Shown here in pieces: positions 13,982-26,686 of a DNA stretch of 64,000 nt (position 1 is the first letter of the stretch; each line of letters starts with the position of its first letter). The notes below the pieces were generated by a model. It worked only from the letters and a program-made list of their open reading frames with translations, did no database searches and was not told the DNA's origin. Origin of the DNA: Urechis unicinctus (taxonomy: Eukaryota > Annelida > Polychaeta > Xenopneusta > Urechidae); assembly GCA_034190875.2 (NCBI GenBank), contig CM067351.1:5633795-5697794 (forward strand), in the 5' to 3' direction. A program made the translations under genes and the position numbers.

Positions 13982-14364
13982 CATCGAGTTTTGCATAACA
14001 AACCGCTTATAAGAAACTACAAAAAGACTCATAGAACAAAAACATACAACTACAATGGAGCCTACGCTACCATACAGTTCGCTAAATCTGTTCCAAGGCA
14101 TTTATGTACACATCTGTATTTTGCTTCTGTTTGAAGCAAAACTGATTTTCACATTTAACAGTATATATTTCTAACTTGTCCAGAAGCATTCTTTCAATAA
14201 CTCTAGAAATTATACTGGCCGAAGCTATGGGCCGATAATTGTCTTTGCCGTTAATTATTGCAACTTTATCTTTGATAACTGGAACGTGCTAAACCATGCA
14301 TTATAAATCCTCTTATACATATAGAGAGTAGATGGGTTTACAGAGCGGTGAGTATATATATATA
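13982..14364. repeat. Tandem array unit 3, left part
   Basis: Continues the array through the RT fragment (about 14082-14285) and the ggtttacagagcggtg motif into the first bases of the TA tract, where the gypsy A1 LTR begins at 14365. The rest of the unit resumes at 22038. Confidence 0.88.
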
Positions 14365-14800
14365 TCTTATAACTATTTTTCTTCCTTATATAGCTATACA
14401 CTTGTTATACTTATATTTCTTGATTATTCGTATTTCTGCGCGCTCCTTTGTATATAGGAATATTGTAGCTGCTTGTAGTTGCTTGAGTGGGGACACTAGC
14501 CAGAGAAAACACACGAGTCCAGGAGTTGAGTTGTTGTTGATTTATTCGAGTTTGGCTTATTAGCTTTCTCTGGAATCTCGGGTCAGAATCTTGTTCAGAT
14601 ACTTTGTCTCTTCGCTAGGTATTTCTCCCTGTACTTCCGCGAGGCCAGCTATTTTATCGGGGTTCCGGCATTGGATTACGCTCGGAACCACACCCACAGC
14701 TGGCCTCCAATTGGTCCAGGTATAGCCGGTCCCCCTTCACAAAGGTCAACCCCAACTGCTCGAAGGGTCATTGGCCAATGGGAAAAGGTACCAGCCAGGT
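14365..14800 (-). repeat. Truncated 3' LTR of gypsy A1
   Basis: Matches the 5' LTR at 21457-22037 from the U5 end inward, but stops about 130 bases before the TG end and joins internal 3' sequence at acgtgccgg. An internal 16-base gap (cacatggggcgtgggc missing) also distinguishes it. Confidence 0.88.
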
Positions 14801-16070
14801 ACGTGCCGGAGGAAATAAATATAAACATCTCACATATGCGTTGAGAATTAAATGATACAAAATACTTCTCCGTTAATTGGTTTGATGAATATGCACGTCT
14901 TCTCTTAAGCTGCAGATTCCTTCATGAAATGATACCCCGCATATACTTGAATGATATAAGATTGCGTTATGGGTAATGTGTATCACGAAGGTTCACTAAT
15001 TTTACGCGTGTCCTCATGATATGAAGGACGGTGCGATAATAGTGTAGTCGACGTTACTAATAGAAAGATTTTGTCTTATAATCTGCAAGCTTAGAGGTAA
15101 AAAAATTGCTGAACATAATTGATAATATCATAGTGTCTAATTTGCGCTGTTTGGAAGAAGACAATGTAAAAGGCTTCTAATAACTTACCCGTATACTTCA
15201 GTTGATTTCGTGCGATAGCGTAGGATCGAGACAAGCGTCCGTTGAGATAATTACCTTTGTAGCGGTGATGTGTTTAATTACTAGCCCGCATTGATATTGA
15301 GGTAGCTTTGATGTAATTGCATAGAGCCTGTGATTGTGGATAAGTGGACCATCTGATCAATGAGCTTACATATGAATGGATGTCGGATGGTAATTTAAGC
15401 GGCTTAGTAAACTTCGATAGCCCAGTTTTTTTTATACAGGGTCGTAATTAGATGTCTAGAGACGATCTTTAATTGGAGTGGTCGAATTGGAGTCCCAATA
15501 AGCCTTTATAAAGCGTACGTGGGTTTAATTGGCAAAGGACTGTTATCGCTAACGTTATAATTTGAATCCAATTTATCCGTTTTAAAGCGTATATAGGTTT
15601 AATTGGCGAGGGATTGTTATCCTAACATTTAAGTCTGTGTCAGTTGTCTTGAATTGCAATTAAAATTATCAACGGTTCGTCGCAGACGGTTTGAAATGCG
15701 GGTGAGACAAACAAAGTGTCAATAGCATGGGTTAATGGCAGGTAAATGTTGTCTTATTGGAATAATAGATGAAATACATATATACGGTGTGTGAAATAAC
15801 GGTACAAAAAGGAACATACTTACAATACGAATGTAGACGTCCTGATTTGGGGTAAATAGTACATAGGTATAACAAATAATAACATGACATTAATGGGAAT
15901 AATCTCTGAAAAGAAAAAACACTCTGAAAATGAATAGTTAAACATAAATTGGAAGATGAATAATCTGAAAATGAATAAATGATGATAGTTAAATATTAAT
16001 CGGCAGATGGTGCATATATTGGTAAATAGTGTCACAAATCGGTAAATGTTGTCATAAATTGGTAATGTTG
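14801..16070 (-). other. 3' non-coding region of gypsy A1
   Basis: It is homologous to 39662-40980 of copy A2 in reverse orientation. It contains an imperfect ~73-bp tandem repeat (about 15490-15630) and, next to the pol stop, ~20-bp repeats of the type gtcataaattggtaatgtt. No envelope-like ORF is present. Confidence 0.75.
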
Positions 16071-19000
16071 TCATAAATCGGTAATGTGCATCTTTCGCGC
16101 CAGAGACTTGGTGGCGCTGTTGAGTTTGTCCTCAAAAATCCACTCAGATTGTCCGCCGGCAAACATGATGTTACACTTTCCTTTATTTGATAATCGAAGA
16201 ACCTTTGATCCGATCAATTTTACTACATCATGTGTCTTCCCATCCCTACGTACAGCTTGTGGCTTGTGGGAAGTTTTGGTTAAGGCGATTGTTGGTGGGA
16301 CATTTTGTCCGGAGGGAGCATTTGCGCGTGTTGTTTCGAATGATTGTTTGCATGTGCGCCGTCGGGGCAGAAGGCTTGGTGTATTAGCCATGGAGGGTGT
16401 TGAAGGGGTCGCGTGGACAACGCTGGGGGCAGAGGATCTGTCAGCAGTCCGATCGACTCTAGGGCGTAGCCCTGCTCTGCGGGGCGCATCGTCAGGCACG
16501 TCCGAGTCCGAATCGTCATTATCTGTTGCAGCTTGATTAAAGCTGTCGCTGGGAAGATCCTTTCCGATAGATCCCCGAGATCTTCAACATTCAACGGATC
16601 CCATTTGTTGGTCTTTGCCCTTATGTGTCCCTTCTTCAAACGCATAACATTGACTGTCTTGTCCAAGTGCTTTCCGTCTGATAGGCGTTTTAATTTAACC
16701 GTGGTAGGGGTTGCATATCCGACAACGATAAAAGGCCCATGAAAATTTTTCTGCAGTTTCCGTTTCGTTTTTCGTACTCGAATTGTTGGTTGGTAAACGT
16801 ATACTGCGTCACCGGCTTCGATTGGGTTGTTTTTGGTGGTTTTATCATACTGATCCTTCATTTTCCTTTGTTGTTGGACTAGATGCTGTTCGGCAAATTT
16901 GGAAATTTCCGCTTGTGTTTGCAGCATTTCGACAATGTGGTTCTTGTATGTGTTGGGGGTTTTAAGGGGGTCTGGAAGATCCATCTCCGCTGGTAACACG
17001 GGCATTCTGCCGAATACTAACATATAGCTTGAATAGCCAAGTGGTTGGTTTTCAGAAGTGTTTAGAGCAAATACTAATGGCATTAGGTGCTGGTCCCAGT
17101 CTGTTTGCTTAGGACTGACATAATTCCTTAGAAGATTTAGTATGGAGCGCTGACAACGTTACGTTTGACCTTGACTTTGAGCATGGTACGCCGAACTGAA
17201 ACTTTGCTTAATTTTGAAAAGGGAGCATAATTCCTGGAATAGGGAGCTTATGAAAGCGGATCCATTATCGGAGGGAAGTCGCTTGGGTCCACCATAGACA
17301 CAGATGACTCTCTCGTAAAAACCCTTAGCAATTGATTTGGCTGTAATGTCACGAGTCGGCCATGCGATGACATAGCGACTGTATTGGTCCGTGACACACA
17401 CCATGTGCTCATTACCGAAGCGCGTTTTCGGTAATGGGCCGACTGTGTCGATTGTCATAGTGTGGAACGGTCCTGGGGCAGGCTCACGGATGATAAGTGG
17501 GGGCCGAATAGAGACATTGGAACTTTTGGATGCATTGCAGGACTTACATGTGTGAACATATTCATTTATGTCCCTGATCATCCCATCCAAGTATAACGCG
17601 GCCGCATGACTGAAATCATTCGCGAAGCGCCCAGATGTCCGCCTAGAGGTGCATCGTGATGCATTTTGAGGAAATGTTCCTTGAGGTTTTGAGGGATTAC
17701 TAACTGTGCCATTGCTTTATTTGGTTTCGGTCCCTGTGATGTTAATATGTGATACAGGAGATCGTCAGCAATAAAATAGTTTTGCTCGCGTTTGAGCAGC
17801 ACGTCTGCCTCTTGTTTATTGGTTGGAACAGTGCCATACTTGAGGAGTTGTAAAACTATACTGCATTGGGGATCAAGCCTTTGCTGACGCCTTATCTGTT
17901 CTCGGCTTAAGGTGATTGAATCCCAATTAGTTTTCGCTTGGTTTGTAAGCCGATGTCGGAGCTCAGCGCGTTGAGTCCGCTTATCAGTTACTGCACATAG
18001 GGCTTCTGTTTCATAATTGTCCTCTGAATCTAGAGATAGCGAGGCAAGTTTATCGTGATCGTGATCGCGAGGGAAGGCAGATAACTTGCCCGCTGCAGTG
18101 GCGGGAATAGTGCATATAGACTGATGCACGAATTCCTCATCCGATTCACCTGGCTGAGAGTTAAGCGATGGAATCACGCATGGCACATCATGAAACTTAA
18201 CTTGAAGTTTTGCCGTTAACCGCGTTGTCGGCTTGCTAATTATTTCGGGATGGTGAATCGCTGTTAACAAGTCGGGCTTGTCCAGTCGCAATTGAGGGGA
18301 GCAAAACGGTGGCGTTGTTGTAAGGGGAAGCGGATTAACAGGGGTGACCGTGTCAAGATCGGGAAAACGATCGATGACGTCATCAGCATCGGTACGGGTG
18401 ATATCATAGGGACGTCGACATAATGCATCCGGGACAATGTTGTCCTTCCCTTTAACATGACTCACTTCAAATTGAAATTGCTGTATGAATGTGACCCATC
18501 TTGCTAGTCTACTGAGGCTGCTTTAACCCTAATATCCATTTGAGGGCAAAATGATCAGAATGTAACTGGAATTTCTGTCCCTCAAGATACACTCTGAAGT
18601 GTTGAATTCCCCATACTACTGCAAGAAGTTCCTGTTCTGTAGTGGAATAATTTGCTTCAGATTTAGTGAGACCTCTCCCTGCAAACCCTATCGGTCGCAG
18701 CTTAACGTCAATTTCCTGGCTAAGACATGCACCTAATCCTAGTTTACTAGCATCAGTCGACAATACGAATGGTTTGCTGAAATCGGGAAAGGCTAAAACC
18801 TGTGAACTTACCAGCGCCTTTTTCAAGGCGTCAAATGCGGTTTGGCATTCTGGCGACCACGTGAATGATTGATTCTTCTTGGTCAAAACATATAGAGGGC
18901 GCGCAATAATTGCGTAGCCACTGATGAACCTTCTGAAAAAGCCTGTTAATCCCAGGAAAGCACGTATGTCTTTAAGTTTTGTGGGGGTAGGGTAAGATTC

Positions 19001-20653
19001 AATTGCTTCTAATTTGTCAGGATTGGGTAATATGCCTTCTGGCTGCAATACATGGCCCAGATACTTTACCTTTTTCACCGCAAACGAACATTTTCTGGGG
19101 TGAAGCTTCAGGTTGGCATTGCGTAACCGTACAAATATTTCCCGGAGATGTTTAAGATGCAAGTCAAATGTGGGTGAAAAACAACAGATATCATCGATGT
19201 ACGCCATGACGTATTTGTATTGTATATTACGCAACAAAGAGTCAATGAGGGATTGAAACAGGCTCGGCGCGTTCCGTATGCCCTGTGGCATCGTTCGATA
19301 CCTGTATTTCCCGGAAGGTGTGATAAACCCAGTTTTATCCCTGGACTCTGGATCTAAGGGGATTTGATGGAACCCCTGAGTGCAATCAAGAACTGAGAAA
19401 TACTTGGGTTTGTTCTCACCTACACAATCTAACACTTCATCTAACCTGGGAATTCGAAGGACTTGAGGAATGGTTACCGCATTAAGACCTCTGTAATCAA
19501 TTACAAGTCTTAGACCACCACCGGCTTTCTTAACTAAAAGGGCCGGCGATGCCCAGGCTCCGTCGTGAGCTTCCTCGATTAGTCCTTGTTGGATTTGTTG
19601 ATCGATGATTTTGTCCATTTCCTGTCTGCCCTGGGGAGCCATTCTATAGGGATACTTATGAACAGGAGTAGAGCCCGGGAGAATCTCAATTTTGCACGAA
19701 GTTTTATCGGTCAACCCTAACTCCTTGGTTGTTGGATTGACAAAACAGTCGGCGAATTCTGCTACCAGGTCTTTAAGCTGTTGGCGCTCAATTTCACTTA
19801 TCTGAGACAGGCTCCAGTCTACATTTGGTACATGGCTAGTATCTTGTGAGGGCAAATGACATGCATTCAATTTAACATACTAACTTTCAACAGCATTCAT
19901 ATTGTCATCAGTTTTGTACTGGAAGGTTTCTACATCATTGTCCCAGCGATCAAATGTGGCAATTCTCTCACCCTTGGTAATGAACTTTGCAACGGGGGTA
20001 GTGTTAAACAACCTTACTGGCACGCAGTTGTCATTGACGGTTACTGCTGCGCGGGCTAACAAAATACCTTTGGCATTCAAATGCGGGAAAACTGAACATT
20101 CCCCTGTCGTTTTGCTTTCTGTTTTACGGAAAAGATTTCCTGCACATATAATTTCAGAAAAGGGATCAATAGTGATATTCTGTGCAGAGTGTACTGGGAC
20201 ATTGGTTGTGAATGAAATGGTACCAGTTCCGAAATTCATTACTGCTGAATGTTTCTTTAGAAATGGAATGCCTAAGTACATTGGGGAGTGAGAGTCGCTC
20301 AATACCACAAAATCAGCTGATAACCTTTGGTTATGTACATAGAATGGTAAGGTAATGTTACCTAGAGTAGTTACCTGAGTGTTGTTGGCACACACACATT
20401 TGCTAATTTTAGACTTAAATCTGTTCCGTAATGTTGGTGGCAATTTGGCCAATACGTCTACAGATAAGAAATTCAGATCAGCTCCTGAGTCGACTTAAGC
20501 TTTGTATCGCTTATTTGATAGCGTTATAGTCAACTCATTGTGGTGTAAAATGTGAGTACCGTACTTACCAGTGGCCGTTGTAGTTCCAATGTTGTCGTCT
20601 TGAAGGTCTGGCCCGTTACTCACAGAGTCAGCAACGGGCGATGATAGTTTCCC
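16071..20653 (-). pseudogene. pol: pro-pol of gypsy A1 (protease, RT, RNase H, integrase, C-terminal tail)
   Basis: In order on the minus strand: aspartic protease DSGAD at 20477-20494; RT (19870-18900) with LLVKKAGGGLRLVIDYRGLN and the YIDDI box; RNase H with STDAS, an acidic TEQELLAVVWG and HSDHFALKW; integrase with an HHCC finger (HHDAPLGGHLG then CKSC), TIDTVGPLP, SDNGSAF and QGQT; a GPF-type module (FHGPFIVVGY); and a tail with NIMFAGGQSEWIFED. It should be translated by a -1 shift from gag at 20647-20653. It is inactive: a TAA just before DSGAD, TAG at 19880, a two-base deletion after GLKQPQ, a one-base deletion near 17590, TAA at 17159-17161 replacing the catalytic Glu of the integrase, and a frameshift near 16545. 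Confidence 0.92.
20611..20653 (-). promoter_or_regulatory. -1 programmed frameshift signal at gag-pol of gypsy A1
   Basis: On the minus strand the gag frame reads CAG GGA AAC, so the heptamer G GGA AAC (20653-20647) sits in the zero frame as X XXY YYZ. After a 7-base spacer (TATCATC), GCCCGTTGCT (20639-20630) can pair with AGTAACGGGC (20620-20611): ten base pairs with one G-U and a 9-base loop holding part of the gag stop. The protease frame is exactly -1 to gag and is open from the heptamer to one codon before DSGAD, where a later TAA interrupts it. GGGAAAC is a known retroviral slippery site. Function is inferred. Confidence 0.8.
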
Positions 20654-21306
20654 TGGAAGCGACAGGTAGAACTAGCATGCCCTAGCTTTCTGCATATGGA
20701 GCAGGAAAGGTTGATGTTAGCGCGGCATTGCTCTTTGTGGTGTCCGACATTATGGCACCTGCGGCAGATTTGCTGCCGGCAGTTCCTCTCGGAGTGACCT
20801 CTCCGGTTGCAGACGGAGCATTGAGTGGCAATCGGACGATTTTCGCGTTCGTGGGAATATTGTCGGCGGTCGCGATTGTGGGAGTTATCCCGTACATAAT
20901 TTCGGCCTCCGGACGGATGCCTGTGGTTGTCGCGGCGGTACGAGGTGTTTACGTAATCACGACGGCTTTCGTGACTTCGATCGTCCGCGCGTCTGCTGCC
21001 TCGCTCATCCCATCGGTCATAAGCTGGATAGCTGTCGCATGAGTGGCTTCGCCGATATCTCTTGTCACTACGGTCTGTTGAAGGGGAACGTCCTCTATCA
21101 TCAAAACTTACCTGTTTCGGAGCCATGGAAAGCTGTAGAAGACGCATTTGCTCTTTGAGGTCGTTTATATCTCGTTCCTGTGGAGAAGGTGGTGGGGGAA
21201 GAGATGAGCCTCGCATGATGGTCTCTAATCGCGTAAGCGTGTCCGATTCCGACGGGGTTGATGATTCGAAGCGGCGAGCCACTTGTTCTGTGCTGCTCTG
21301 CGACAT
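20620..21306 (-). CDS. gag: gag of gypsy A1, capsid-deleted, with three zinc knuckles
   Basis: The ORF is open from ATG 21306 (MSQSS start shared with A2) to TGA 20620-20622. After about 12 residues it jumps to SESDTLTRLETIMRGSS, skipping the capsid region that A2 retains. Then follow a coiled-coil-like DINDLKEQMRLLQLS segment, an Arg/Asp/Ser-rich basic stretch and three CCHC knuckles with C-x2-C-x4-H-x4-C spacing (CSVCNRRGHSERNC, CRRCHNVGHHKEQC, CSICRKLGHASSTC). Knuckles of this type bind genomic RNA in retroelement particles. The last codons contain the frameshift heptamer. An upstream in-frame ATG at 21324 exists, but the MSQSS start is the one conserved in A2. Confidence 0.85.
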   Translation of the reverse strand: MSQSSTEQVARRFESSTPSESDTLTRLETIMRGSSLPPPPSPQERDINDLKEQMRLLQLSMAPKQVSFDDRGRSPSTDRSDKRYRRSHSCDSYPAYDRWDERGSRRADDRSHESRRDYVNTSYRRDNHRHPSGGRNYVRDNSHNRDRRQYSHERENRPIATQCSVCNRRGHSERNCRQQICRRCHNVGHHKEQCRANINLSCSICRKLGHASSTCRFQGNYHRPLLTL

Positions 21307-21411
21307 GGTTGGATTTGGCTTCATGCGAATTCTCGGCGTAGCAATTGTCAGCTATTTTCCTGTACGAAGGAGCATATAGTAGAGCGCTTTGTACCAGGAA
21401 GTTTTTTTTTT

Positions 21412-21434
21412 TTGATAACAGTGGAAGTTATCAG
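21412..21434 (-). promoter_or_regulatory. Leader hairpin of gypsy A1, loop TTCCACT
   Basis: On the minus strand the stem CTGATAAC/GTTATCAA-type arms enclose the loop TTCCACT, about 20 bases after the primer binding site. The same hairpin is at 30429-30451 in A2, and a sequence-diverged version is at 27872-27896 in element B. Confidence 0.7.
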
Positions 21435-21436
21435 AT

Positions 21437-21454
21437 ATCCGGACTCTCACACCA
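21437..21454 (-). promoter_or_regulatory. Primer binding site of gypsy A1
   Basis: TGGTGTGAGAGTCCGGAT on the minus strand starts with TGG, two bases after the LTR end, the usual geometry for pairing with a tRNA 3' CCA end. The tRNA could not be identified from sequence alone. Confidence 0.65.
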
Positions 21455-21456
21455 CT

Positions 21457-22770
<1,314 letters not shown>

Positions 22771-23111
22771 TGCATAACAAACCGCTTATAAGAAACTACA
22801 AAAAGACTCTTAGAACAAAAACATACAACTACAATGGAGCCTAGGCTACGATACAGTTCGCTAAATCTGTTCCAAGGCATTTATGTACACATCTGTATTT
22901 TGCTTCTGTTTGAAGCAAAACTGATTTTCACATTTAACAGTATATATTTCTAACTTGTCCAGAAGCATTCTTTCAATAACTCTAGAAATTATACTGGCCG
23001 AAGCTATGGGCCGATAATTGTCTTTGCCGTTAATTATTGCATCTTTATCTTTGATAACAGGCACGTGCTAAACCATGCATTATAAATCCACTTAAACATA
23101 TAGAGAGTAGA
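22771..23111. repeat. Tandem array unit 4, left part (LINE RT piece)
   Basis: The unit starts with catcgagttttgcataac, carries the antisense RT fragment at 22861-23064 and breaks off at atagagagtaga, where the other units continue with tgggtttacag. The gypsy C LTR starts at 23112. Confidence 0.88.
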
Positions 23112-23263
23112 TGATACGACTTGCAGGTAGGCCGTATATAGAGATAGAGAATGAGTTGGGTAAATAACTCAAGGTAACTACAAGATGGAGGATCTAGAAG
23201 GGCGCTCTACTTTATTGTATTCATACACCAGGAGACCAGGCGTTATGACCAGATAGTATGACA
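23112..23263 (-). repeat. 3' LTR of gypsy C (152 bp)
   Basis: On the minus strand it runs from TGTCATACTATC to GTCGTATCA, i.e. TG...CA ends, follows the purine tract AATAAGGGGTA and contains AATAAA. No second copy is present to confirm the limits, so the ends rest on the TG/CA ends and polypurine tract alone. Confidence 0.6.
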
Positions 23264-23442
23264 TACCCCTTATTGAGGATAAAAAAAACAAATATGACAT
23301 TCCCCTTATCGAGGATGAGAAGAAAAAAAATCAATAGGTAATGTCAAAATTACATTAAGTGTTATGGGTAAAATATTTGGTGAAATGGATGGTGATGAGA
23401 GCGATCATGGAGGTTATTCTGTCCCATAAGTGGGGCACATCA

Positions 23443-26417
23443 CTAGTCACCATATCTTGCAGGTGGCTTCACTTGGCGTCCTGATCGGGTACACGTGTTG
23501 GTACTGGTGTCTGGAACAGCTGCCTTCGGTATGCTGTTCGCATTGGCTTGATCAGCTTAAGGGGAGGACTGCCCCTCAGTCAGCATGGAACGGACTTGTT
23601 TCTCCCTGGTAGGGCTATCATCTGGAATATTGTGCGGTATCGAAGCTACGATGTGTGGGGCTGCATGTGCCGGCAGGGAGGAGGTTGGTTTGAGTAGGAT
23701 AGCTCGTAACTGCTGGCGATTCCGTCTGAGCTCGGAACCATTCACTGTTCTAACCAAGTATGAACGTGGTTCGCTGAGACGTATCACGACACATCCGGGT
23801 TGCCAGGATTTCGTCGCTTCGTTGAAGATAAGGATCGGCTGATCAGCATATAATGGTTTCAAGGCTGGACCAGTAGTCTCATCTAGTCTATCAACAAGGT
23901 GATCACGAGTGTCGACATGGCTTGGTGATGGGATTGTGTGACCCGGTAGTGTCGTCACGAGTCGGCGCTTGAACATAAGTTCGCCTGGACTTACGGTTTT
24001 CGCATCAATGGGCGTCGCTAGGAGGTGCAGTAATTCGATGTCAGTGTCTGATTTTGATTCCAGACACTTCTTGATAATATGCTTAACCGTCCCCACATTC
24101 CGCTCGGCGAAACCGTTTGGGGTAATTGGGGCTCGAAGTAAAATGTTCTATGCCCCAGTCACGGATGAATTCCTTGAACGGAGCACCGGAGTACCGAGGA
24201 CCGTTATCGGATACGATGGTTGCTGGTCGGCCTAGCAAGCCACATATGGACTTGAAGTGGTGGGTCACTTTGGCAGATGTGCCATATTTCAGCTCCTTGA
24301 CTATCGGGAATTTCGTGAAATAGTCCACAATCAGAAGATATTGTTTATTGTTGATTTGGAACAAGTCAGATCCAAGTTTGGTCCATGGGACGAGTGGCAC
24401 GTGGTGGTGAAGGGTCGGATCTTCTTGCTGCTGGGCTTGGTATGTCTGGCATTGCTCACAGCTATTTACAATGGCCTCGATATGTTTGCCAATTCCTGGC
24501 CAGGATTCACACTCGCGAGCAAGAGCTTGCGTTTTCCAGGCTCCTTGGTGGGACGTGTGGAGTTGCTCAAGGATTATAGGACGGTTAGATTCTGGGATAA
24601 GGACTTGTCGACCTTTGAAAATTAGGCCATCCTCGACAGCAAGGCATTCGCGGTGGTTGAAGAACGATCTAATGTCATTATGGCATTGTTTGATGTGTTC
24701 TGGCCAGCCCTCGATGATGATTTGTTTGAGGACACGGAGAGCGGGGTCTCGGTTGGTTTCCTCATGGAGCTCAGCCAGTCGGCTTGGGCTGAAGTTGAGA
24801 AGCGCGATAGGTTTGCAATCGATGTCATCGGTTGCGATGCCGTCAACCCTTGCGTCTAGGTTGATATCATAGTTGTTCACGGGGTTCGGCAGGCGAGAAA
24901 GGGCATCGGATAGGACCATCTGGCTGCCAGGTCGGTACGAGAGCGCGAAGTTATAGCCTTGTAGCTTGAGGAACATACGCTGTAGTCTGGCGGTGCGTTG
25001 GTGAGCTGTCTTTGCCAGATGTTGACCAGCGGTTTGTGGTCCGTGACAGCGGTAAACTCACGACTATAGAGATAGGTATGAAACCAATGTACCCCATGCA
25101 CAAGTCCTAGGGCTTCTCGCTCGATGTTGCTGTAATTGGATTGCGTCTTAGTTAGGGTTTTGCTGGCAAAAGCAATGATGCGTCCTTCTTGGAGGAGGGC
25201 GGCTCCAAGTCCCTTTTGTGATGCATCGACTTCAAGGACTACAGGCTTGGTTGCATCGTAGTAGGCAAGTGATTTGGAATGGTTGACCAGCTGTTTTAGG
25301 GTCACGAAACACTGGTCATGGTCACATTCCCATAAGAATGGTACATCCTGCTTCAATAGGTCAAGCAGGGGTTTGGCAACACTGGAATAGTTCGGTACAT
25401 GTTGGCTTAGGTAAGTCATCAGACCCAGGAAACATTGTAGCTCTTCTTTCGATTTCGGCTTTGGCATATTGTTGAGGTCACGTAACTTGCTCGGATCTGG
25501 GAGGATGCCATCGGCTGTGTACCGGTTACCAAAGAAATTGATTTCTTCGTGGGCAATATCACATTTGGCAGAGTTCAGTGTGAGACCACATTCAGCTGCG
25601 CGGTTCATGAGACGGATAAGGTTGGCATCGTGGTCTGATTCATTAACACCGAAAACACATATGTCGTCCGCGATGCTGGCAACTCCAGGCAGGTCTTCAA
25701 GAATAGTGTCCGTTCGGGCTTGGAATATGTCTTGGCTTACGTTGAGTCTAAACGTTAACGCTGCCAACAGTACCTTCCGAAGGGTGTGCGGAAGGTGGTG
25801 ATCAGTTGGGAGTTTGCATGGAGGGGTATGCTCCAACAACTTGCATTCGCATCAAGTTTCGAGAACACTTTGGTATCAGCGAATGCTGGATTAAGTTCCT
25901 TGAGGGTTGGGATTTTATGTGGGCATCGCTTCAAGCTTTGGTTTAGTCGCTGAGGGTCCAGGCATATTCTCAGTGAACCATCGTGCTTGGTCACATAGGC
26001 AAGGCTGCTGCACCAGTCGGAGTGTTCTGTAATTTTGCGGATCACTCCATCTTTCACCATTTTCTGGAGTTCCTTTTTGATTCTCGTCTTCATGTGAATG
26101 CTTGTTTTCCGCGGCGGGTCACAAAATGGAACTGCATTATCTTTGAGGTGCTGCCAAGCAGGCTCTTTAAAGTTCCCAATACGATCAAACTGCTGCGGAT
26201 ACGCAGTTTTCGACTGGCTCACGGACGTGATTGGTGTCTGGATCGTCGGCTGCTGGTCGGTGGATTTTGACCGGGCAGTGAGCGTGTCGACAACTAAATT
26301 GATGATATCTAGTTTCTTGAGCGTTGGCAGCCCAAGCACAGCGGGACTACGGACGTCGACAACGTAGAATTTCTCGAATGAAACTGATTTGCGTTTCCTG
26401 CGCCGGATACCAAGTAG
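23443..26417 (-). pseudogene. pol: pol of gypsy C (RT, RNase H, integrase)
   Basis: RT begins after FYVVDVRSPAVLGLPTLKKL (about 26390-26300) with TKHDGSLRICLDPQRLN, and has the altered catalytic box SIADDIC in place of Y.DD. RNase H shows EVDASQKGLGAALLQ, a NIEREALG acidic site and AVTDHKPL. Integrase has a zinc finger (HTSHQG then CEQC), LGSDLFQIN, IVSDNGPRYSG and an NVGTVKHIIKK region after a frame break. The C-terminus ends TRSGRQVKPPARYGD with TAG at 23443-23445. Frames break near 25800, 24930 and 24090. The layout resembles the K02A2.6-type gypsy elements common in marine invertebrates. Confidence 0.88.
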
Positions 26418-26421
26418 GATG

Positions 26422-26686
26422 TGTTATAATACTATTTTGGCTCATACGTTCTTAAAAAGCCTCCCCCTTTAATTATCAGCACGAGAGCCCGGGTTACATC
26501 ACACCAGTCTTTGGGAGGGGTGTAACCCTGATTTCAGCAATCCTCACAGCAAGCGAGTTCACCCTCCAAGTGGACTCGTCGTGTCACGTGGGGATTGTTT
26601 TAGCCTGGCCTATCATGTGGACCCTTTATAAGGTCCACAGATGGGTCAGTCACGGAGATTCATCTAGTCAGAGAAACGATTCGTGG
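26422..26686 (+). repeat. Left LTR of element B, truncated
   Basis: Matches the first 265 bases of the right LTR almost perfectly, through cagagaaacgatt, then switches to internal sequence; the U5 part is missing. Confidence 0.85.

Noticed and set aside
23557-24872. Several plus-strand frames antisense to gypsy C integrase
   Set aside because: Each overlaps a minus-strand frame with clear integrase motifs; no independent evidence of coding.
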